From positions 152,137 through 216,136 of the forward strand of contig JACIXZ010000001.1 in the NCBI GenBank assembly GCA_014360205.1: 64,000 bases of DNA, given 5' to 3'. The notes under the pieces were generated by a model. That model was given only the letters and a program-made list of their open reading frames with translations, did no database searches and was not told where the DNA came from. This stretch comes from Tissierellales bacterium (GTDB taxonomy: Bacteria > Bacillota > Clostridia > Tissierellales > Tissierellaceae). The translations under genes and the position numbers were made by a program. Positions 16,015 to 25,656 of the stretch are shown in pieces (position 1 is the first letter of the stretch; each line of letters opens with the position of its first letter).

Positions 16015-16412
16015 ATTGTATATATTCCGAGAATTTTGTCTCTCTCTAATTCTTTTTTTATTGTATCAGATAGATTAAAGCCGAGAGTTTCAGCTAAAGA
16101 ACTCAAAAAAAAGATATATGCTCCGATTTCTTCTTCTAATTTTTCCTTACAAACATTACAGATATTTCCTCTGACATGGGAATCTAACGTTTGAACTAAT
16201 TCCTCAAGAGTGTCAGAATCAAAATCCTGTTTTTTAGCTACAATCTCTATGCACCCGCAGTTTGTTACTGATTTTGCTACGGCTCTATTAATTCTTGCGT
16301 TATATTCATCTAACTTTGTCATTATATCCAATATACTTTTATGTCTAATTGAAACTCTACTTGATAATGTTTGCAAATCATCTATAATATTTTTTTCATC
16401 TAGTGTATCCAT
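16008..16412 (-). CDS. Conserved clostridial protein of unknown function (possibly DUF1573-labelled)
   Basis: The only convincing minus-strand gene in the window, 134 residues. It begins MDTLDEKNIIDDLQTL behind AAAGGGTGA. The in-frame ATG eight codons upstream lies inside the -10 box of its promoter, so it is not the start. The body is helical (RHKSILDIMTKLDEYNARINRAVAKSV) with TNCGC near residues 50-54 and a GNICNVCKEKLEEEIGAYIFF segment near 83-104, giving four cysteines that could bind metal. I recall related proteins near radA/carD in clostridia labelled DUF1573, but am not certain. No function is known to me. It converges with radA and diverges from carD. Confidence 0.8.
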   Translation of the reverse strand: MDTLDEKNIIDDLQTLSSRVSIRHKSILDIMTKLDEYNARINRAVAKSVTNCGCIEIVAKKQDFDSDTLEELVQTLDSHVRGNICNVCKEKLEEEIGAYIFFLSSLAETLGFNLSDTIKKELERDKILGIYTMK

Positions 16413-16434
16413 AAAATCACCCTTTCTTACATTC

Positions 16435-16464
16435 ATTATAAAAAAAGTCTACGGGGTTTGTCAA
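16435..16464 (-). promoter_or_regulatory. Sigma-A promoter of the minus-strand gene
   Basis: On the minus strand: TTGACA (16464-16459), 18-base spacer, TATAAT (16440-16435). Both hexamers are perfect. Confidence 0.8.
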
Positions 16465-16529
16465 ACATTATGAAATAAGATTAAAAATTTTCTTTAAATT
16501 GTGTAAAATTACAATGAAATAAAAAATAA

Positions 16530-16558
16530 TTGACTCTAAATAATGGTTATGATACTAT
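16530..16558 (+). promoter_or_regulatory. Sigma-A promoter for carD
   Basis: TTGACT (16530-16535), 17-base spacer, TACTAT (16553-16558). The untranslated leader is about 60 bases and contains no obvious terminator. Confidence 0.75.
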
Positions 16559-16626
16559 ATAAACTTTACATTCTCCATTAGTTGGGTTATACTTAAAATG
16601 TAGAATCTATAAAAGGAGGAAATCCT

Positions 16627-17115
16627 ATGTTTAAAATTGGCGATAAGATTGTGTACCCAATGCATGGCGCTGGAGTGATAGAGGATTTAGAAATTAAAGA
16701 AGTGTTGGGAGAAAAAAGAAAATACTTTATATTGAGAATGCCAATCGGAGATATGAAAGTAATGGTACCTGTGGAAAATATAGAAGAAGTCGGAGTAAGA
16801 GATATAATTACAGAAGAACAAGTAAAAGAAATTTTTGATATATTAAGAGATAATAAATCAAAAATGCCTGATAATTGGAATAGGAGATATAGAGCAAATT
16901 TAGATCACATAAAAACCGGAGACATATATAAAATTGCAGAAGTCGTTAGGAACTTAAGTATTTTAGATAAAGAAAAGGGTCTTTCAACAGGTGAGAGAAA
17001 AATGTTGAATGATGCAAAAAAAATATTATTTTCTGAATTAGTGCTTGCGGCTAATTTATCAATTTTAGAGATTGAGAGATTAGTTCAGGAAGCTATTTTT
17101 AATGAGCAAACATAA
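16627..17115 (+). CDS. carD: CarD/CdnL-family transcription regulator
   Basis: 162 residues. An N-terminal RNA-polymerase-interacting Tudor-like domain (FKIGDKIVYPMHGAGVIEDLEIKE, residues 2-60) is followed by a helical C-terminal domain with the conserved NWNRRYRANLDHIKTGD and GLSTGERKMLNDAKKIL blocks. CarD/CdnL binds the RNA polymerase beta subunit and stabilises open complexes, especially at rRNA promoters. The gene has its own promoter and is divergent from the minus-strand gene. Confidence 0.93.
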   Translation: MFKIGDKIVYPMHGAGVIEDLEIKEVLGEKRKYFILRMPIGDMKVMVPVENIEEVGVRDIITEEQVKEIFDILRDNKSKMPDNWNRRYRANLDHIKTGDIYKIAEVVRNLSILDKEKGLSTGERKMLNDAKKILFSELVLAANLSILEIERLVQEAIFNEQT

Positions 17116-17122
17116 AAATATC

Positions 17123-17151
17123 TGGAAAGTTTAGGCAAATACAGATATAAT
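17123..17151 (+). promoter_or_regulatory. Candidate promoter before the PIN/TRAM gene
   Basis: TGGAAA (17123-17128), 17-base spacer, perfect TATAAT (17146-17151), 25 bases upstream of the start codon. Confidence 0.55.
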
Positions 17152-17176
17152 ACTTTTAAAAAGAGGAGGTGAAAAG

Positions 17177-18262
17177 ATGGTAGAAAAAATAGTCAGAGCT
17201 ATCATCACTTCATTTGGAATGGCATTAGGATTTCTTTTATATAGTATATTAGATAATTTAAATTTGATTAATTTTAGTGGAAGCAACTCAATCATAGCTA
17301 TTATTTCTTTTGTTATAATATTTGGAATTATATTTTTCTTTTTATCCCCTAAATTCATACAATTTGCTAAATATTTAGCAAAAAGAATTGAACATGAATT
17401 GCAGAGATTTACTTTGCAAAGCATAATATTTAGTTCAATAGGCTTAATCATAGGCTTGATTATAGCGTATCTATTAAGCCAACCTCTATATATGATAAAA
17501 ATACCATATATTGGGCTTGCTGGATCAGTATTGCTATATATATTCTTTGGATATTTAGGGATAAGAATTCCATTTAGGAAAATAGACGATATCAATGCTA
17601 GCATTAAAAATTTTACAACAGACAATGACTTAATAAAGAGGAGTTCAAAAGACAAATTGAAATCTTTTAAGACTTCTCCAAAGATATTAGATACAAGTGT
17701 TATTATTGACGGCAGGATTGCAGATATTGTAAAAGCTGGTTTTATAGAAGGACCACTAGTAATTCCTGAATTTGTTTTAGAAGAACTTCAGCACATAGCT
17801 GATTCCTCTGATCCTTTAAAAAGAAATAGAGGTAGGAGAGGGCTTGACATATTAAACAGAATTCAAAATGAGCTAGATACCGAAATTATTATTCATGATA
17901 AAAAATTTGAAGATATAACAGAAGTTGATTCCAAGTTGTTAAAGCTTACTCAAATGCTAAATGGTAAAATAATAACTAACGATTATAATTTAAATAAGGT
18001 CGCAGAAGTTCAACGTATAGAAGTGCTTAATATAAATGATTTGGCAAATGCTGTAAAACCAGTTGTATTGCCGGGGGAAGAGATGCTAGTGCAAGTTGTT
18101 AGAGACGGAAAAGAGTCAGGGCAAGGATTAGCATATTTAGATGATGGTACAATGATTGTAGTGGAATCTGGCAAAAAATATATAGGCGAGAACATAGACG
18201 TAGTCGTTACATCGGTGCTTCAGACCTCTGCTGGCAAAATGATTTTTGCAAAGCCTAAATAA
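17177..18262 (+). CDS. Membrane-anchored PIN/TRAM-domain protein (YacL type)
   Basis: 361 residues. Four hydrophobic segments fill the first 130 residues (including IIAIISFVIIFGIIFFFL and SSIGLIIGLIIAYLLS). A PIN nuclease-like domain (about 170-285) starts at ILDTSVIIDGRIADI, with the conserved acidic residues and NRGRRGLDILNRIQ. A TRAM domain (about 300-360) at GEEMLVQVVRDGKESGQG completes the YacL architecture. PIN plus TRAM suggests an RNA-directed nuclease at the membrane; the natural target is unknown. In Bacillus the gene also sits just before ispD, as here. Confidence 0.9.
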   Translation: MVEKIVRAIITSFGMALGFLLYSILDNLNLINFSGSNSIIAIISFVIIFGIIFFFLSPKFIQFAKYLAKRIEHELQRFTLQSIIFSSIGLIIGLIIAYLLSQPLYMIKIPYIGLAGSVLLYIFFGYLGIRIPFRKIDDINASIKNFTTDNDLIKRSSKDKLKSFKTSPKILDTSVIIDGRIADIVKAGFIEGPLVIPEFVLEELQHIADSSDPLKRNRGRRGLDILNRIQNELDTEIIIHDKKFEDITEVDSKLLKLTQMLNGKIITNDYNLNKVAEVQRIEVLNINDLANAVKPVVLPGEEMLVQVVRDGKESGQGLAYLDDGTMIVVESGKKYIGENIDVVVTSVLQTSAGKMIFAKPK

Positions 18263-18288
18263 AATTAGCTTAGATAGAGGTGATGATA

Positions 18289-19026
18289 ATGTATAATGGC
18301 AATTTTGTATCAGTCATAATCGCTTCAGCCGGAATGAGCAACAGAATGGGCAGCGGTGTAAACAAACAGTTTATTTTGATCGACAATAAACCAATACTAG
18401 CTCATACAATTGAGAAATTTGACAGATCAAAATATATAGATGAAATTGTAGTTGTTGCAAGAGCAACAGAAATCGAATATTGTAAAAAAGAAATAATTAA
18501 GAAATATGGGTTTAAGAAAGTTACAAATATAGTTAAAGGTGGAAAGGAAAGACAAGACTCAATATATAATGGGATATTGGCATTGAGCGAGAAATCAGAT
18601 ATTGTACTTACTCACGATGGAGCAAGACCTTTTTTAAGAGAAGAGCTTATATTAAAAGGAATTGAAGGAGTAATTAAATATGGTGCTTGTGTCATTGGAG
18701 TACCAGTGAAAGATACCATAAAAGTAGTGGATGAAAACAATAAAGTGCATCATACTCCAAATAGAGCGTTGTTGTGGGCTGCTCAGACACCGCAGTGTTT
18801 TAAAACAGATCTATTAAAAAAAGGCTATGAATATGCTAACTTCGAAGGTATAGTAGCAACTGATGATAGTTCTTTAGTCGAAAAATACGGACATCCTGTC
18901 ATGATGATTATGGGAAGTTATGATAACATAAAGATTACTACACCAGAAGATTTGATTATTGCTGAGTCAATACTAAAAAATATTGAGACCAACAAATCGA
19001 ATGATGATTTTGGAGGTGTACTATGA
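18289..19026 (+). CDS. ispD: 2-C-methyl-D-erythritol 4-phosphate cytidylyltransferase
   Basis: Third enzyme of the MEP isoprenoid pathway, joining CTP and MEP to give CDP-ME. About 245 residues. The nucleotide-binding start [15 protein letters not shown] with the downstream NKQF is the IspD signature, though the usual P-A-A-G is here A-S-A-G. Further blocks are [36 protein letters not shown] and the C-terminal [11 protein letters not shown] choose ATG 18289 because the ribosome site AGAGGTGA overlaps the upstream GTG 18280 and ATG 18283. Its end overlaps ispF by four bases. Confidence 0.95.
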   Translation: MYNGNFVSVIIASAGMSNRMGSGVNKQFILIDNKPILAHTIEKFDRSKYIDEIVVVARATEIEYCKKEIIKKYGFKKVTNIVKGGKERQDSIYNGILALSEKSDIVLTHDGARPFLREELILKGIEGVIKYGACVIGVPVKDTIKVVDENNKVHHTPNRALLWAAQTPQCFKTDLLKKGYEYANFEGIVATDDSSLVEKYGHPVMMIMGSYDNIKITTPEDLIIAESILKNIETNKSNDDFGGVL

Positions 19027-19520
19027 GAATTGGATTTGGTATGGATGTTCATCAATTTAACGAGCATAGAGAGCTTATACTAGGGGGAGTTAAAATTCAG
19101 CATGAGAAAGGATTGTTAGGCCATTCTGATGCAGATGTCTTAGTTCACAGTATAATGGATGCTATTTTAGGAGCTTTGGCATTAGGTGACATTGGGAAAC
19201 ACTTCCCAGACACCGATATGGCATATAAAGACATTTCTAGTATGATCCTATTGAAAAAAGTGTATGAGCTTATGAAAAATAGCGGATATAAAGTAGGCAA
19301 TATAGACGCTGTTATAGCTGCTCAAAATCCAAAACTAGCTCCATATATTAATAAGATGAGAGAAAATGTGGCAAATGCTTTAAACACTAACATTGAAAAC
19401 ATAAGCATAAAAGCAACAACCACTGAGAAACTTGGGTTTGAAGGCAGAGAAGAAGGAATGACTAGCTATTGTGTTTGCCTGCTTGAAAAAGATGTTGACA
19501 ATAAAAATATTTTTGTATAG
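19023..19520 (+). CDS. ispF: 2-C-methyl-D-erythritol 2,4-cyclodiphosphate synthase
   Basis: Fifth enzyme of the MEP pathway, a trimeric zinc enzyme. The 165 residues show GMDVHQF near residue 5, the metal-site signature [26 protein letters not shown] (about 36-62), and the C-terminal [15 protein letters not shown]. The start overlaps the ispD stop (ATGA), so the two are translated together. A candidate promoter for the next unit lies in its 3' end. Confidence 0.97.
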   Translation: MRIGFGMDVHQFNEHRELILGGVKIQHEKGLLGHSDADVLVHSIMDAILGALALGDIGKHFPDTDMAYKDISSMILLKKVYELMKNSGYKVGNIDAVIAAQNPKLAPYINKMRENVANALNTNIENISIKATTTEKLGFEGREEGMTSYCVCLLEKDVDNKNIFV

Positions 19521-19523
19521 ACT
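19495..19523 (+). promoter_or_regulatory. Candidate promoter for the T-box/proS unit
   Basis: TTGACA (19495-19500), 17-base spacer, TAGACT (19518-19523). The -35 is perfect and the -10 four of six; it lies inside the end of ispF. Confidence 0.5.
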
Positions 19524-19534
19524 ATAAAATTAGT

Positions 19535-19755
19535 AGCGATGAGAGGAAATAGTAGTTAATTATGGTACTTAGAGAGGAAACTTATAGCTGAGAGGTTTCT
19601 TGCCCAATGATTGACGAACCCACCCTAGAGCATTTAGCGAAAGCTTAACGTTTGGCTCGTTATAGCCTATGAGTGAATCCAATGAAACTTGGATTAACAA
19701 GAGTGGTACCGCGGAGTTTGCCTTTCGTCTCTTTATGTAGATGAAAGGTTTTTTT
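19535..19755 (+). promoter_or_regulatory. T-box riboswitch (tRNA-Pro sensing) with terminator
   Basis: The classic leader parts are in order: Stem I beginning AGCGATGAGAGGA, a specifier region GAACCCACCCTAGAGC (CCC at 19619-19621, overlapping CCA at 19620-19622), a Stem III hairpin AATCCAA/TTGGATT, and the T-box core TGGTACCGCG (19704-19713). An intrinsic terminator follows: CCTTTCGTCT (19721-19730) / AGATGAAAGG (19739-19748) and seven T. Uncharged tRNA-Pro would pair with the specifier and favour the antiterminator. A proline codon at the specifier agrees with the downstream proS. Confidence 0.95.
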
Positions 19756-19781
19756 ATTTATTCAAAGAGGAGGAATAATCA

Positions 19782-21500
19782 ATGAAAATGTCAAATCTTT
19801 ATATGCCAACTTTAAGGCAAGTGCCAGCTGAAGCTGAAATTCCAAGTCATCAACTACTTTTAAGAGCTGGTATGATTAGAAAATTAGTTAGTGGAGTTTA
19901 TTCATACCTACCTTTAGGGTATAGGTCGATTAGAAAGATTGAAAATATAGTCAGAGAAGAGATGGATAAAAAAGGGGCTCAAGAGTTATTGATGTCAGCA
20001 ATTCAACCAAGAGAACTATGGGAAGCATCTGGCAGATGGGACAACTTCGGTCCAGAAATGTTTAAACTCAAAGATAGAAATGACAGAGAGTTCTGCTTAG
20101 GGCCAACACATGAAGAATATTTTACAAATTTAATTAAAGACGAGGTAAATTCATATAAACAACTTCCTCTTATAATATACCAAATTCAAACAAAATATAG
20201 AGATGAAAAAAGACCAAGATTTGGAGTTATCAGAGCTCGCGAATTTATAATGAAAGATGCATATAGTTTTGATGTCGATGAAGAAAGCATGAAATTATCT
20301 TACCAAAAGATGTGGGATGCATACGATGCGATATTTACTAGGCTCAAATTGAACTATAAAGTTGTTCAAGGCGATACAGGAGCAATGGGAGGAAAAATTT
20401 CTCACGAATTTATGGCAATGAGTGATGTGGGAGAAGGCAGAATTGCATATTGCAAAGACTGTGATTACGCTGCAACAGATGAAAAAGCAGATGTAGTAAT
20501 TAAAGTAGAAAACAATGAGCCTATGATGGAAATTGAAAAAGTATATACACCAGATATAAGGACGATTGACGAACTAACAGAATTTTTGAATATTGATAAA
20601 AATAGATTTGGAAAAGCAATTATTTATAAAGCATCTGGCAAACCTATTGTAGTATTGATTCCAGGGCATAGGGAACTAAATGAAACAAAACTGATAAACT
20701 ATTTAAAAATAGCAGAACATGAATTGGAAATGGCAGATGAAAATACAATAAGAGAAATTAGTTTAGCAGATAAAGGATTTACAGGCCCTATTGGGATTAA
20801 AGATGCTAGAATAATAGTTGATAAAAGGATTACTTTTATGAGAAACATAGTAGTAGGAGCTAACGAAACTAATTATCATTTAAGAAATGTAAACTATGGG
20901 AGAGACTTTGAAGCTGAGGTAGTTGAGGATCTACTTTTGGTTGAAGAAGGAGATATTTGTCCAAAATGTGGTAGTAAGCTCTATATAGATAGAGGTATTG
21001 AAGTAGGGAATATATTTCAACTTGGTACAAAATATTCGAAGAGTTTAAATGCAACATTTCTAGATGAGAACGGCAAAGAAAGAGAATTTGTCATGGGAAG
21101 CTATGGAGTAGGAGTATCGAGATCATTAGCAGCAATAGTTGAACAGTATCATGATGAAAAAGGTATAGTTTGGCCATTTGTCGTTGCTCCATACCATGTG
21201 ATAATAACTATAATCAACACAAAAAAAGAAGAACAATATGCCTTAGGACAGAAATTATATGATGAATTGACGAAAAAAGGCATAGAAGTTTTATTGGATG
21301 ACAGAAACGAAAGTGCTGGAGTAAAATTTAATGATAGAGATTTGATTGGAATACCTGTTAGAATCACAGTAGGCAAGTTTGCAAATGAAGGCATAGTAGA
21401 GTTTTCTTTAAGGAAATCCAATGAAAAGGAAGATTTAAAAGCAGAAGAAGTTTATGATAGAATAATAACGGCATTTAAAGAGGAAGGATTTGAACAATAA
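19782..21500 (+). CDS. proS: Prolyl-tRNA synthetase (bacterial type)
   Basis: A 572-residue class II synthetase that charges tRNA-Pro. Motif 1 lies near [16 protein letters not shown], motif 2 at [26 protein letters not shown] (about 138-165), and motif 3 near the [13 protein letters not shown] block at about 436. The long insertion at about 225-390 with the GxxGP motif (GFTGPIG) is the editing domain that clears Ala-tRNA-Pro. The anticodon-binding domain is at the C terminus. It is controlled by the T-box directly upstream. Confidence 0.97.
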   Translation: MKMSNLYMPTLRQVPAEAEIPSHQLLLRAGMIRKLVSGVYSYLPLGYRSIRKIENIVREEMDKKGAQELLMSAIQPRELWEASGRWDNFGPEMFKLKDRNDREFCLGPTHEEYFTNLIKDEVNSYKQLPLIIYQIQTKYRDEKRPRFGVIRAREFIMKDAYSFDVDEESMKLSYQKMWDAYDAIFTRLKLNYKVVQGDTGAMGGKISHEFMAMSDVGEGRIAYCKDCDYAATDEKADVVIKVENNEPMMEIEKVYTPDIRTIDELTEFLNIDKNRFGKAIIYKASGKPIVVLIPGHRELNETKLINYLKIAEHELEMADENTIREISLADKGFTGPIGIKDARIIVDKRITFMRNIVVGANETNYHLRNVNYGRDFEAEVVEDLLLVEEGDICPKCGSKLYIDRGIEVGNIFQLGTKYSKSLNATFLDENGKEREFVMGSYGVGVSRSLAAIVEQYHDEKGIVWPFVVAPYHVIITIINTKKEEQYALGQKLYDELTKKGIEVLLDDRNESAGVKFNDRDLIGIPVRITVGKFANEGIVEFSLRKSNEKEDLKAEEVYDRIITAFKEEGFEQ

Positions 21501-21518
21501 TTATCAAGGGGGATTAAT

Positions 21519-23009
21519 ATGGATAATGTAAGAGTAAGGTTTGCACCCAGTCCTACAGGTTATCTTCATATTGGTGGATTAAGAACTGCATTATATAATT
21601 ATTTATTCGCAAGGCAGAACAAAGGGAATTTTATTTTAAGAATTGAAGACACTGATCAGACAAGGTTTGTAGAAGGTGCAATTGAAAATCTCATAAATTC
21701 ACTACTCTGGGCAGGTATAAGCTATGATGAAGGAGTTTTCATAGAAAATGGTAAAATCGTTGAAAAAGGAGAATTTGGACCTTATATACAGTCAAAGAGA
21801 CTTGATATTTATCAAAAATATGTTGATGAACTAATAGAAAAAGGTCATGCTTATTATTGTTTTTGCACTAAAGAAAGGCTTGATAAAGTAAGAGAAGAGC
21901 AAAAAATTAGCGGGCAGATACCTAGGTATGATGGTTTTTGCAGGAATATTCCGCTAGAAGAAGCAAAAGAGAGAATAAAAAAAGGTGAAGAATATGTAGT
22001 TAGATTAAAACTTCCTCTTAATAGAGACATTAACTTTTATGACATGGTAAGAGGACATATAACTATTAACACTTCAGATATGGACGATCAAGTCCTGCTA
22101 AAATCAGATGGATTTCCAACTTACCATCTAGCAGTCGTAGTGGATGATCATTTAATGGGGATTACCCATATAGTAAGAGGTGAAGAATGGCTGCCATCTA
22201 CACCAAAACATATATATCTATACGAAGCTTTTGGATGGGAAAAGCCAACATATGTTCACCTGCCAACAGTTTTAAATAAAGATAGAAAGAAATTATCTAA
22301 AAGGCAGGGCGATGTTTCGGTTGAAGATTTTAGAAATAAAGGATATTTGCCAGAAGCTTTAGTAAATTATTTAGCTTTAGTCGGTTGGAGCCCAGAAGAC
22401 AATCAAGAAATAATGAGTTTAGAAGAAATGGTAGAAAAATTTTCATTTGAAAGGGTTTCGAAAACTGGCGGGATATTTGATATCGATAAATTAAATTGGA
22501 TAAATTCTCACTATATACGCACTTCTTCCACAGAAAGAATCAGAGAATTAGCTATTCCTTATTTGATAAATGAAAATTTAATAGATGAAAAATTCGCAAA
22601 AGAAAATGAATATTGGCTTGATTGTCTAGTTGATACATTGAAAGAAAATTTAAACACAATAGCTGAAATACCCCAAAAATCTATGTTTATATTTGCAGAA
22701 CAAATCGATATAGATAAGGATTTATTCGATCAACATTTAAACAACGATAATACTCCAATTCTTATGAATGCCATAATTGAAGAAATACAAAATATTGACA
22801 ACTTCAACATAGATGAAGCCAAGACTTTCATGAAAAAGATTCAGCAAAAGACAGGCATAAAAGGTAAAAACTTGTTTATGCCAACTAGAGTAGCATTAAC
22901 AGGAAGCGAACACGGGCCTGAGCTTGTTAACATACTTTTTTTACTAGGAAAAGACAAAATAATCAATAGGGCAAGAAATGTTTTGAAAATCTATTCAGGT
23001 ATTATATAA
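21519..23009 (+). CDS. gltX: Glutamyl-tRNA synthetase
   Basis: A 496-residue class I synthetase. The HIGH-type motif is in PSPTGYLHIGGLRTALYNYL (residues 9-28) and the KMSKS-type loop is KKLSKRQGDVSVE (about 257-269). A CFCTKERLDKVREEQ region matches the insertion of the bacterial enzyme. The C-terminal anticodon-binding helices are complete. In bacteria of this kind it often charges both tRNA-Glu and tRNA-Gln, with GatCAB correcting the latter; nothing in this window tests that. cysE, often between gltX and cysS, is missing. Confidence 0.97.
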   Translation: MDNVRVRFAPSPTGYLHIGGLRTALYNYLFARQNKGNFILRIEDTDQTRFVEGAIENLINSLLWAGISYDEGVFIENGKIVEKGEFGPYIQSKRLDIYQKYVDELIEKGHAYYCFCTKERLDKVREEQKISGQIPRYDGFCRNIPLEEAKERIKKGEEYVVRLKLPLNRDINFYDMVRGHITINTSDMDDQVLLKSDGFPTYHLAVVVDDHLMGITHIVRGEEWLPSTPKHIYLYEAFGWEKPTYVHLPTVLNKDRKKLSKRQGDVSVEDFRNKGYLPEALVNYLALVGWSPEDNQEIMSLEEMVEKFSFERVSKTGGIFDIDKLNWINSHYIRTSSTERIRELAIPYLINENLIDEKFAKENEYWLDCLVDTLKENLNTIAEIPQKSMFIFAEQIDIDKDLFDQHLNNDNTPILMNAIIEEIQNIDNFNIDEAKTFMKKIQQKTGIKGKNLFMPTRVALTGSEHGPELVNILFLLGKDKIINRARNVLKIYSGII

Positions 23010-23057
23010 TATGATTAACGTTATATGTTCGATAAGGCTTAAACCAAGGAGGATACT

Positions 23058-24455
23058 ATGAATTTATATAATTCCCTTACCAGAAAAAAAGAAGAGTTTA
23101 TTCCTTTAGTAGAAGGAAAAGTAACTATGTATAACTGTGGACCAACTGTATATAATTATATACATGTAGGGAATGCAAGACCTTTGGTAGTCTTCGACAC
23201 ATTGAGAAGATATTTTATTTACAAAGGGCTAGATGTTAAAATGGTTATTAATTTTACTGATATAGATGATAAGATAATAAATAGAGCAAAAGAAGAAGGA
23301 AAAGAAACCACTGAAATTGCTCAGACTTATATAGATGCATTTATGGAAGATGCAAAAGAATTAAACTTGTATGAATATCCAACCATCCACCCAAGAGCAA
23401 CAGAATACATCGATAAAATGATAGAGTTTATTGAAGGATTAATTGCAAAAGGGGCAGCTTATGAAGTAAATGGAAATGTGTATTTTAGGATAGATAAAGC
23501 TAAAGACTATGGAAAATTGAGCAAAAAAAATATCGATGAGCTAATTAGCGGAGCAAGGATTGAAATCAACGAAGACAAAGAAAATCCATTGGATTTTGTT
23601 TTATGGAAGAAAGAAAAACAAGGAGAACCATCTTGGGATAGTCCTTGGGGAAAAGGTAGACCCGGGTGGCATATAGAGTGTTCAGTTATGGCTAGAGCCT
23701 TATTAGGCGAAACTATAGACATCCATTCGGGAGGAGAAGATCTGCAATTTCCACATCACGAAAATGAAATTGCTCAATCTGAGACTTTGACAGGAAAACC
23801 ATTCGCAAGATATTGGCTTCACAATGCCATGTTAACAGTTGACAACAAGAAAATGTCCAAATCACTAGGGAATTTCTTTACACTCAAAGATATAAAGAAA
23901 AGTTATGATTTAGAAGTATTAAGATTCTTTCTATTGTCTGCGCACTATAGATCTCAAATCAACTTTAGTAAGGAAGCTATGGATCAGTCCAAAAGCGCAT
24001 TAGATAGACTGTATAATGCAAAAACAAACCTTGAATATTATATTGAAAATGCTAGCCTAAATGACGACAAAAAAGAATATGAAGAAATCAAAGAAAATGT
24101 AGATTTTTACAAAAATAAATTTATAAATAGCATGGAAGACGATATAAATACAGCAGATGCAATAGCATCAATATTTGAACTCGTAAGATATATAAATCAA
24201 AACTTAGATGAAAGTAAACCTAAAGAAGCATTAGAATATGTATATAAAGTATTTATGGAACTTAATAGAGTTTTAGGGATATTATCTAAGAGAGTAGAAA
24301 TCTTGGAAGAGGACATTTTAAAATTAATAGAAGAAAGAAATAATTATAGAAGAAACAAAGAATTTTCCAAAGCAGACGAGATAAGAGATGAGCTTAAAAA
24401 CAGAGGGATAATTCTAGAGGATACAAAAGATGGTGTAAAATGGAAAAGGATATAA
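23058..24455 (+). CDS. cysS: Cysteinyl-tRNA synthetase
   Basis: A 465-residue class I synthetase. YNCGPTVYNYIHVGNARP (about 24-41) carries the first zinc-ligand Cys and the HIGH-type motif. PGWHIECSVMA and SGGEDLQFPHHENEIAQ hold the remaining zinc ligands. KKMSKSLGNFFT (about 266) is the KMSKS loop. The start ATG 23058 follows AAGGAGG. Its end overlaps mrnC by 16 bases, the standard Firmicutes pairing. Confidence 0.97.
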   Translation: MNLYNSLTRKKEEFIPLVEGKVTMYNCGPTVYNYIHVGNARPLVVFDTLRRYFIYKGLDVKMVINFTDIDDKIINRAKEEGKETTEIAQTYIDAFMEDAKELNLYEYPTIHPRATEYIDKMIEFIEGLIAKGAAYEVNGNVYFRIDKAKDYGKLSKKNIDELISGARIEINEDKENPLDFVLWKKEKQGEPSWDSPWGKGRPGWHIECSVMARALLGETIDIHSGGEDLQFPHHENEIAQSETLTGKPFARYWLHNAMLTVDNKKMSKSLGNFFTLKDIKKSYDLEVLRFFLLSAHYRSQINFSKEAMDQSKSALDRLYNAKTNLEYYIENASLNDDKKEYEEIKENVDFYKNKFINSMEDDINTADAIASIFELVRYINQNLDESKPKEALEYVYKVFMELNRVLGILSKRVEILEEDILKLIEERNNYRRNKEFSKADEIRDELKNRGIILEDTKDGVKWKRI

Positions 24456-24877
24456 ACCATATTTTTAAATCGACAAATAATAAACTTGTTATAGAAGATA
24501 TAGAAAGGCTTCACCCACTTCAATTAGCATATATAGGAGATGCTGTATATGAATTGATGGTAAGAAGCGCAATCTTAGATGTTGATTTAAATGTAAATAA
24601 GTTGAATGAAAAAGCTAGAAAATACGTTAAGGCTACATCTCAAGCTAGTGCGGTTAAGATTTTAGAGGGAATATTTACAGAAAAAGAGTTATCCATAATT
24701 AGGAGAGGGAGGAATGCAAAGATAAATTCCTCCCCTAAGAACACAGAAATCATAGACTATAAGTATGCAACTGGGTTGGAATGCTTAATTGGATATCTTT
24801 ATTTAACTGAACAATTTGAAAGGTTAGGAGAAATCTTTAATAAAATATTTGATTTGGATAAAGGAGCATTCATATGA
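24440..24877 (+). CDS. mrnC: Mini-ribonuclease 3
   Basis: 145 residues, an RNase III catalytic domain without the double-stranded-RNA-binding domain. It matures the 3' and 5' ends of 23S rRNA in Firmicutes. The catalytic block is [19 protein letters not shown] (residues 26-44), with the Asp of GDAVYE. The second acidic block is near the C terminus ([13 protein letters not shown]). It overlaps cysS upstream and thyX downstream, so it is translationally coupled to both. Confidence 0.93.
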   Translation: MEKDINHIFKSTNNKLVIEDIERLHPLQLAYIGDAVYELMVRSAILDVDLNVNKLNEKARKYVKATSQASAVKILEGIFTEKELSIIRRGRNAKINSSPKNTEIIDYKYATGLECLIGYLYLTEQFERLGEIFNKIFDLDKGAFI

Positions 24878-25641
24878 AAGTAGAGTTGTTAAGATATACG
24901 CCCGATGGAGAAAAGTTGATAGCCTCTGCAGCAAAACTATGCTATTCACACGTTGGAATTGGAGAAATTGAACAAAGTCAAGATGATGAAAAAATAGAAT
25001 CCTTTCTCAACATGTTAGTAGAACTTGGACATGAAAGTCCAATAGAACATGTAAGCTTTACATTTGGAATTGAAGGAGTTTCAAGGGTTTTGACTCATCA
25101 GCTTGTTAGACATAGATTAGCAAGTTACTCACAACAATCTCAGAGATACGTAAAATTAGATCAATTTGAATACATAGTGCCACCTAGTATATTAGAAGAT
25201 GAGGAAGCATCTGAGATTTTCTTAAAGATGATGGAAGAAGATCAAAAAGCATATAATAGAATAACTCAAATTTTAACCGAAAAGAAAACTAAACAATATA
25301 TATCTGATGGAATGAGCGAAAAAAAGGCTAGGTCAAAAGCCGAAAAAGAATCCATAGAAGATGCAAGATATTTATTCCCGAATGCATGTGAAACTAAAAT
25401 TGTCATGACTATGAATGCAAGGAGTCTTATGAATTTTTTTAGTTTAAGAACTTGCAATAGAGCACAATGGGAAATTAGAAACTTAGCTATAGAAATGTTA
25501 AGGGAAGTTAAAAAGGTATATCCTACATTATTTAAAAATGCAGGACCTAATTGCATAAAAGGCCCATGCAAAGAAGGAAATATGACCTGTGGGAAAATAA
25601 ACGAAGTAAGACATTTTTTCAAAGAACTAGACAATAAATAG
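24874..25641 (+). CDS. thyX: Flavin-dependent thymidylate synthase
   Basis: It makes dTMP from dUMP using FAD, NADPH and methylene-tetrahydrofolate, without sequence relation to ThyA. 255 residues. The ThyX signature RHRx7S is seen as [11 protein letters not shown] (about 78-88), preceded by [12 protein letters not shown] second conserved block is [21 protein letters not shown]. The C-terminal tail is cysteine-rich ([16 protein letters not shown]), a variation seen in clostridial ThyX and possibly metal binding. It overlaps mrnC in an ATGA. Confidence 0.96.
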   Translation: MKVELLRYTPDGEKLIASAAKLCYSHVGIGEIEQSQDDEKIESFLNMLVELGHESPIEHVSFTFGIEGVSRVLTHQLVRHRLASYSQQSQRYVKLDQFEYIVPPSILEDEEASEIFLKMMEEDQKAYNRITQILTEKKTKQYISDGMSEKKARSKAEKESIEDARYLFPNACETKIVMTMNARSLMNFFSLRTCNRAQWEIRNLAIEMLREVKKVYPTLFKNAGPNCIKGPCKEGNMTCGKINEVRHFFKELDNK

Positions 25642-25656
25642 AGTGGAGATATTTAT

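Noticed and set aside
16210-16473. Plus-strand frame opposite the minus-strand gene
   Set aside because: The minus-strand gene has a ribosome site, a perfect promoter and natural composition; the plus frame has none of these.
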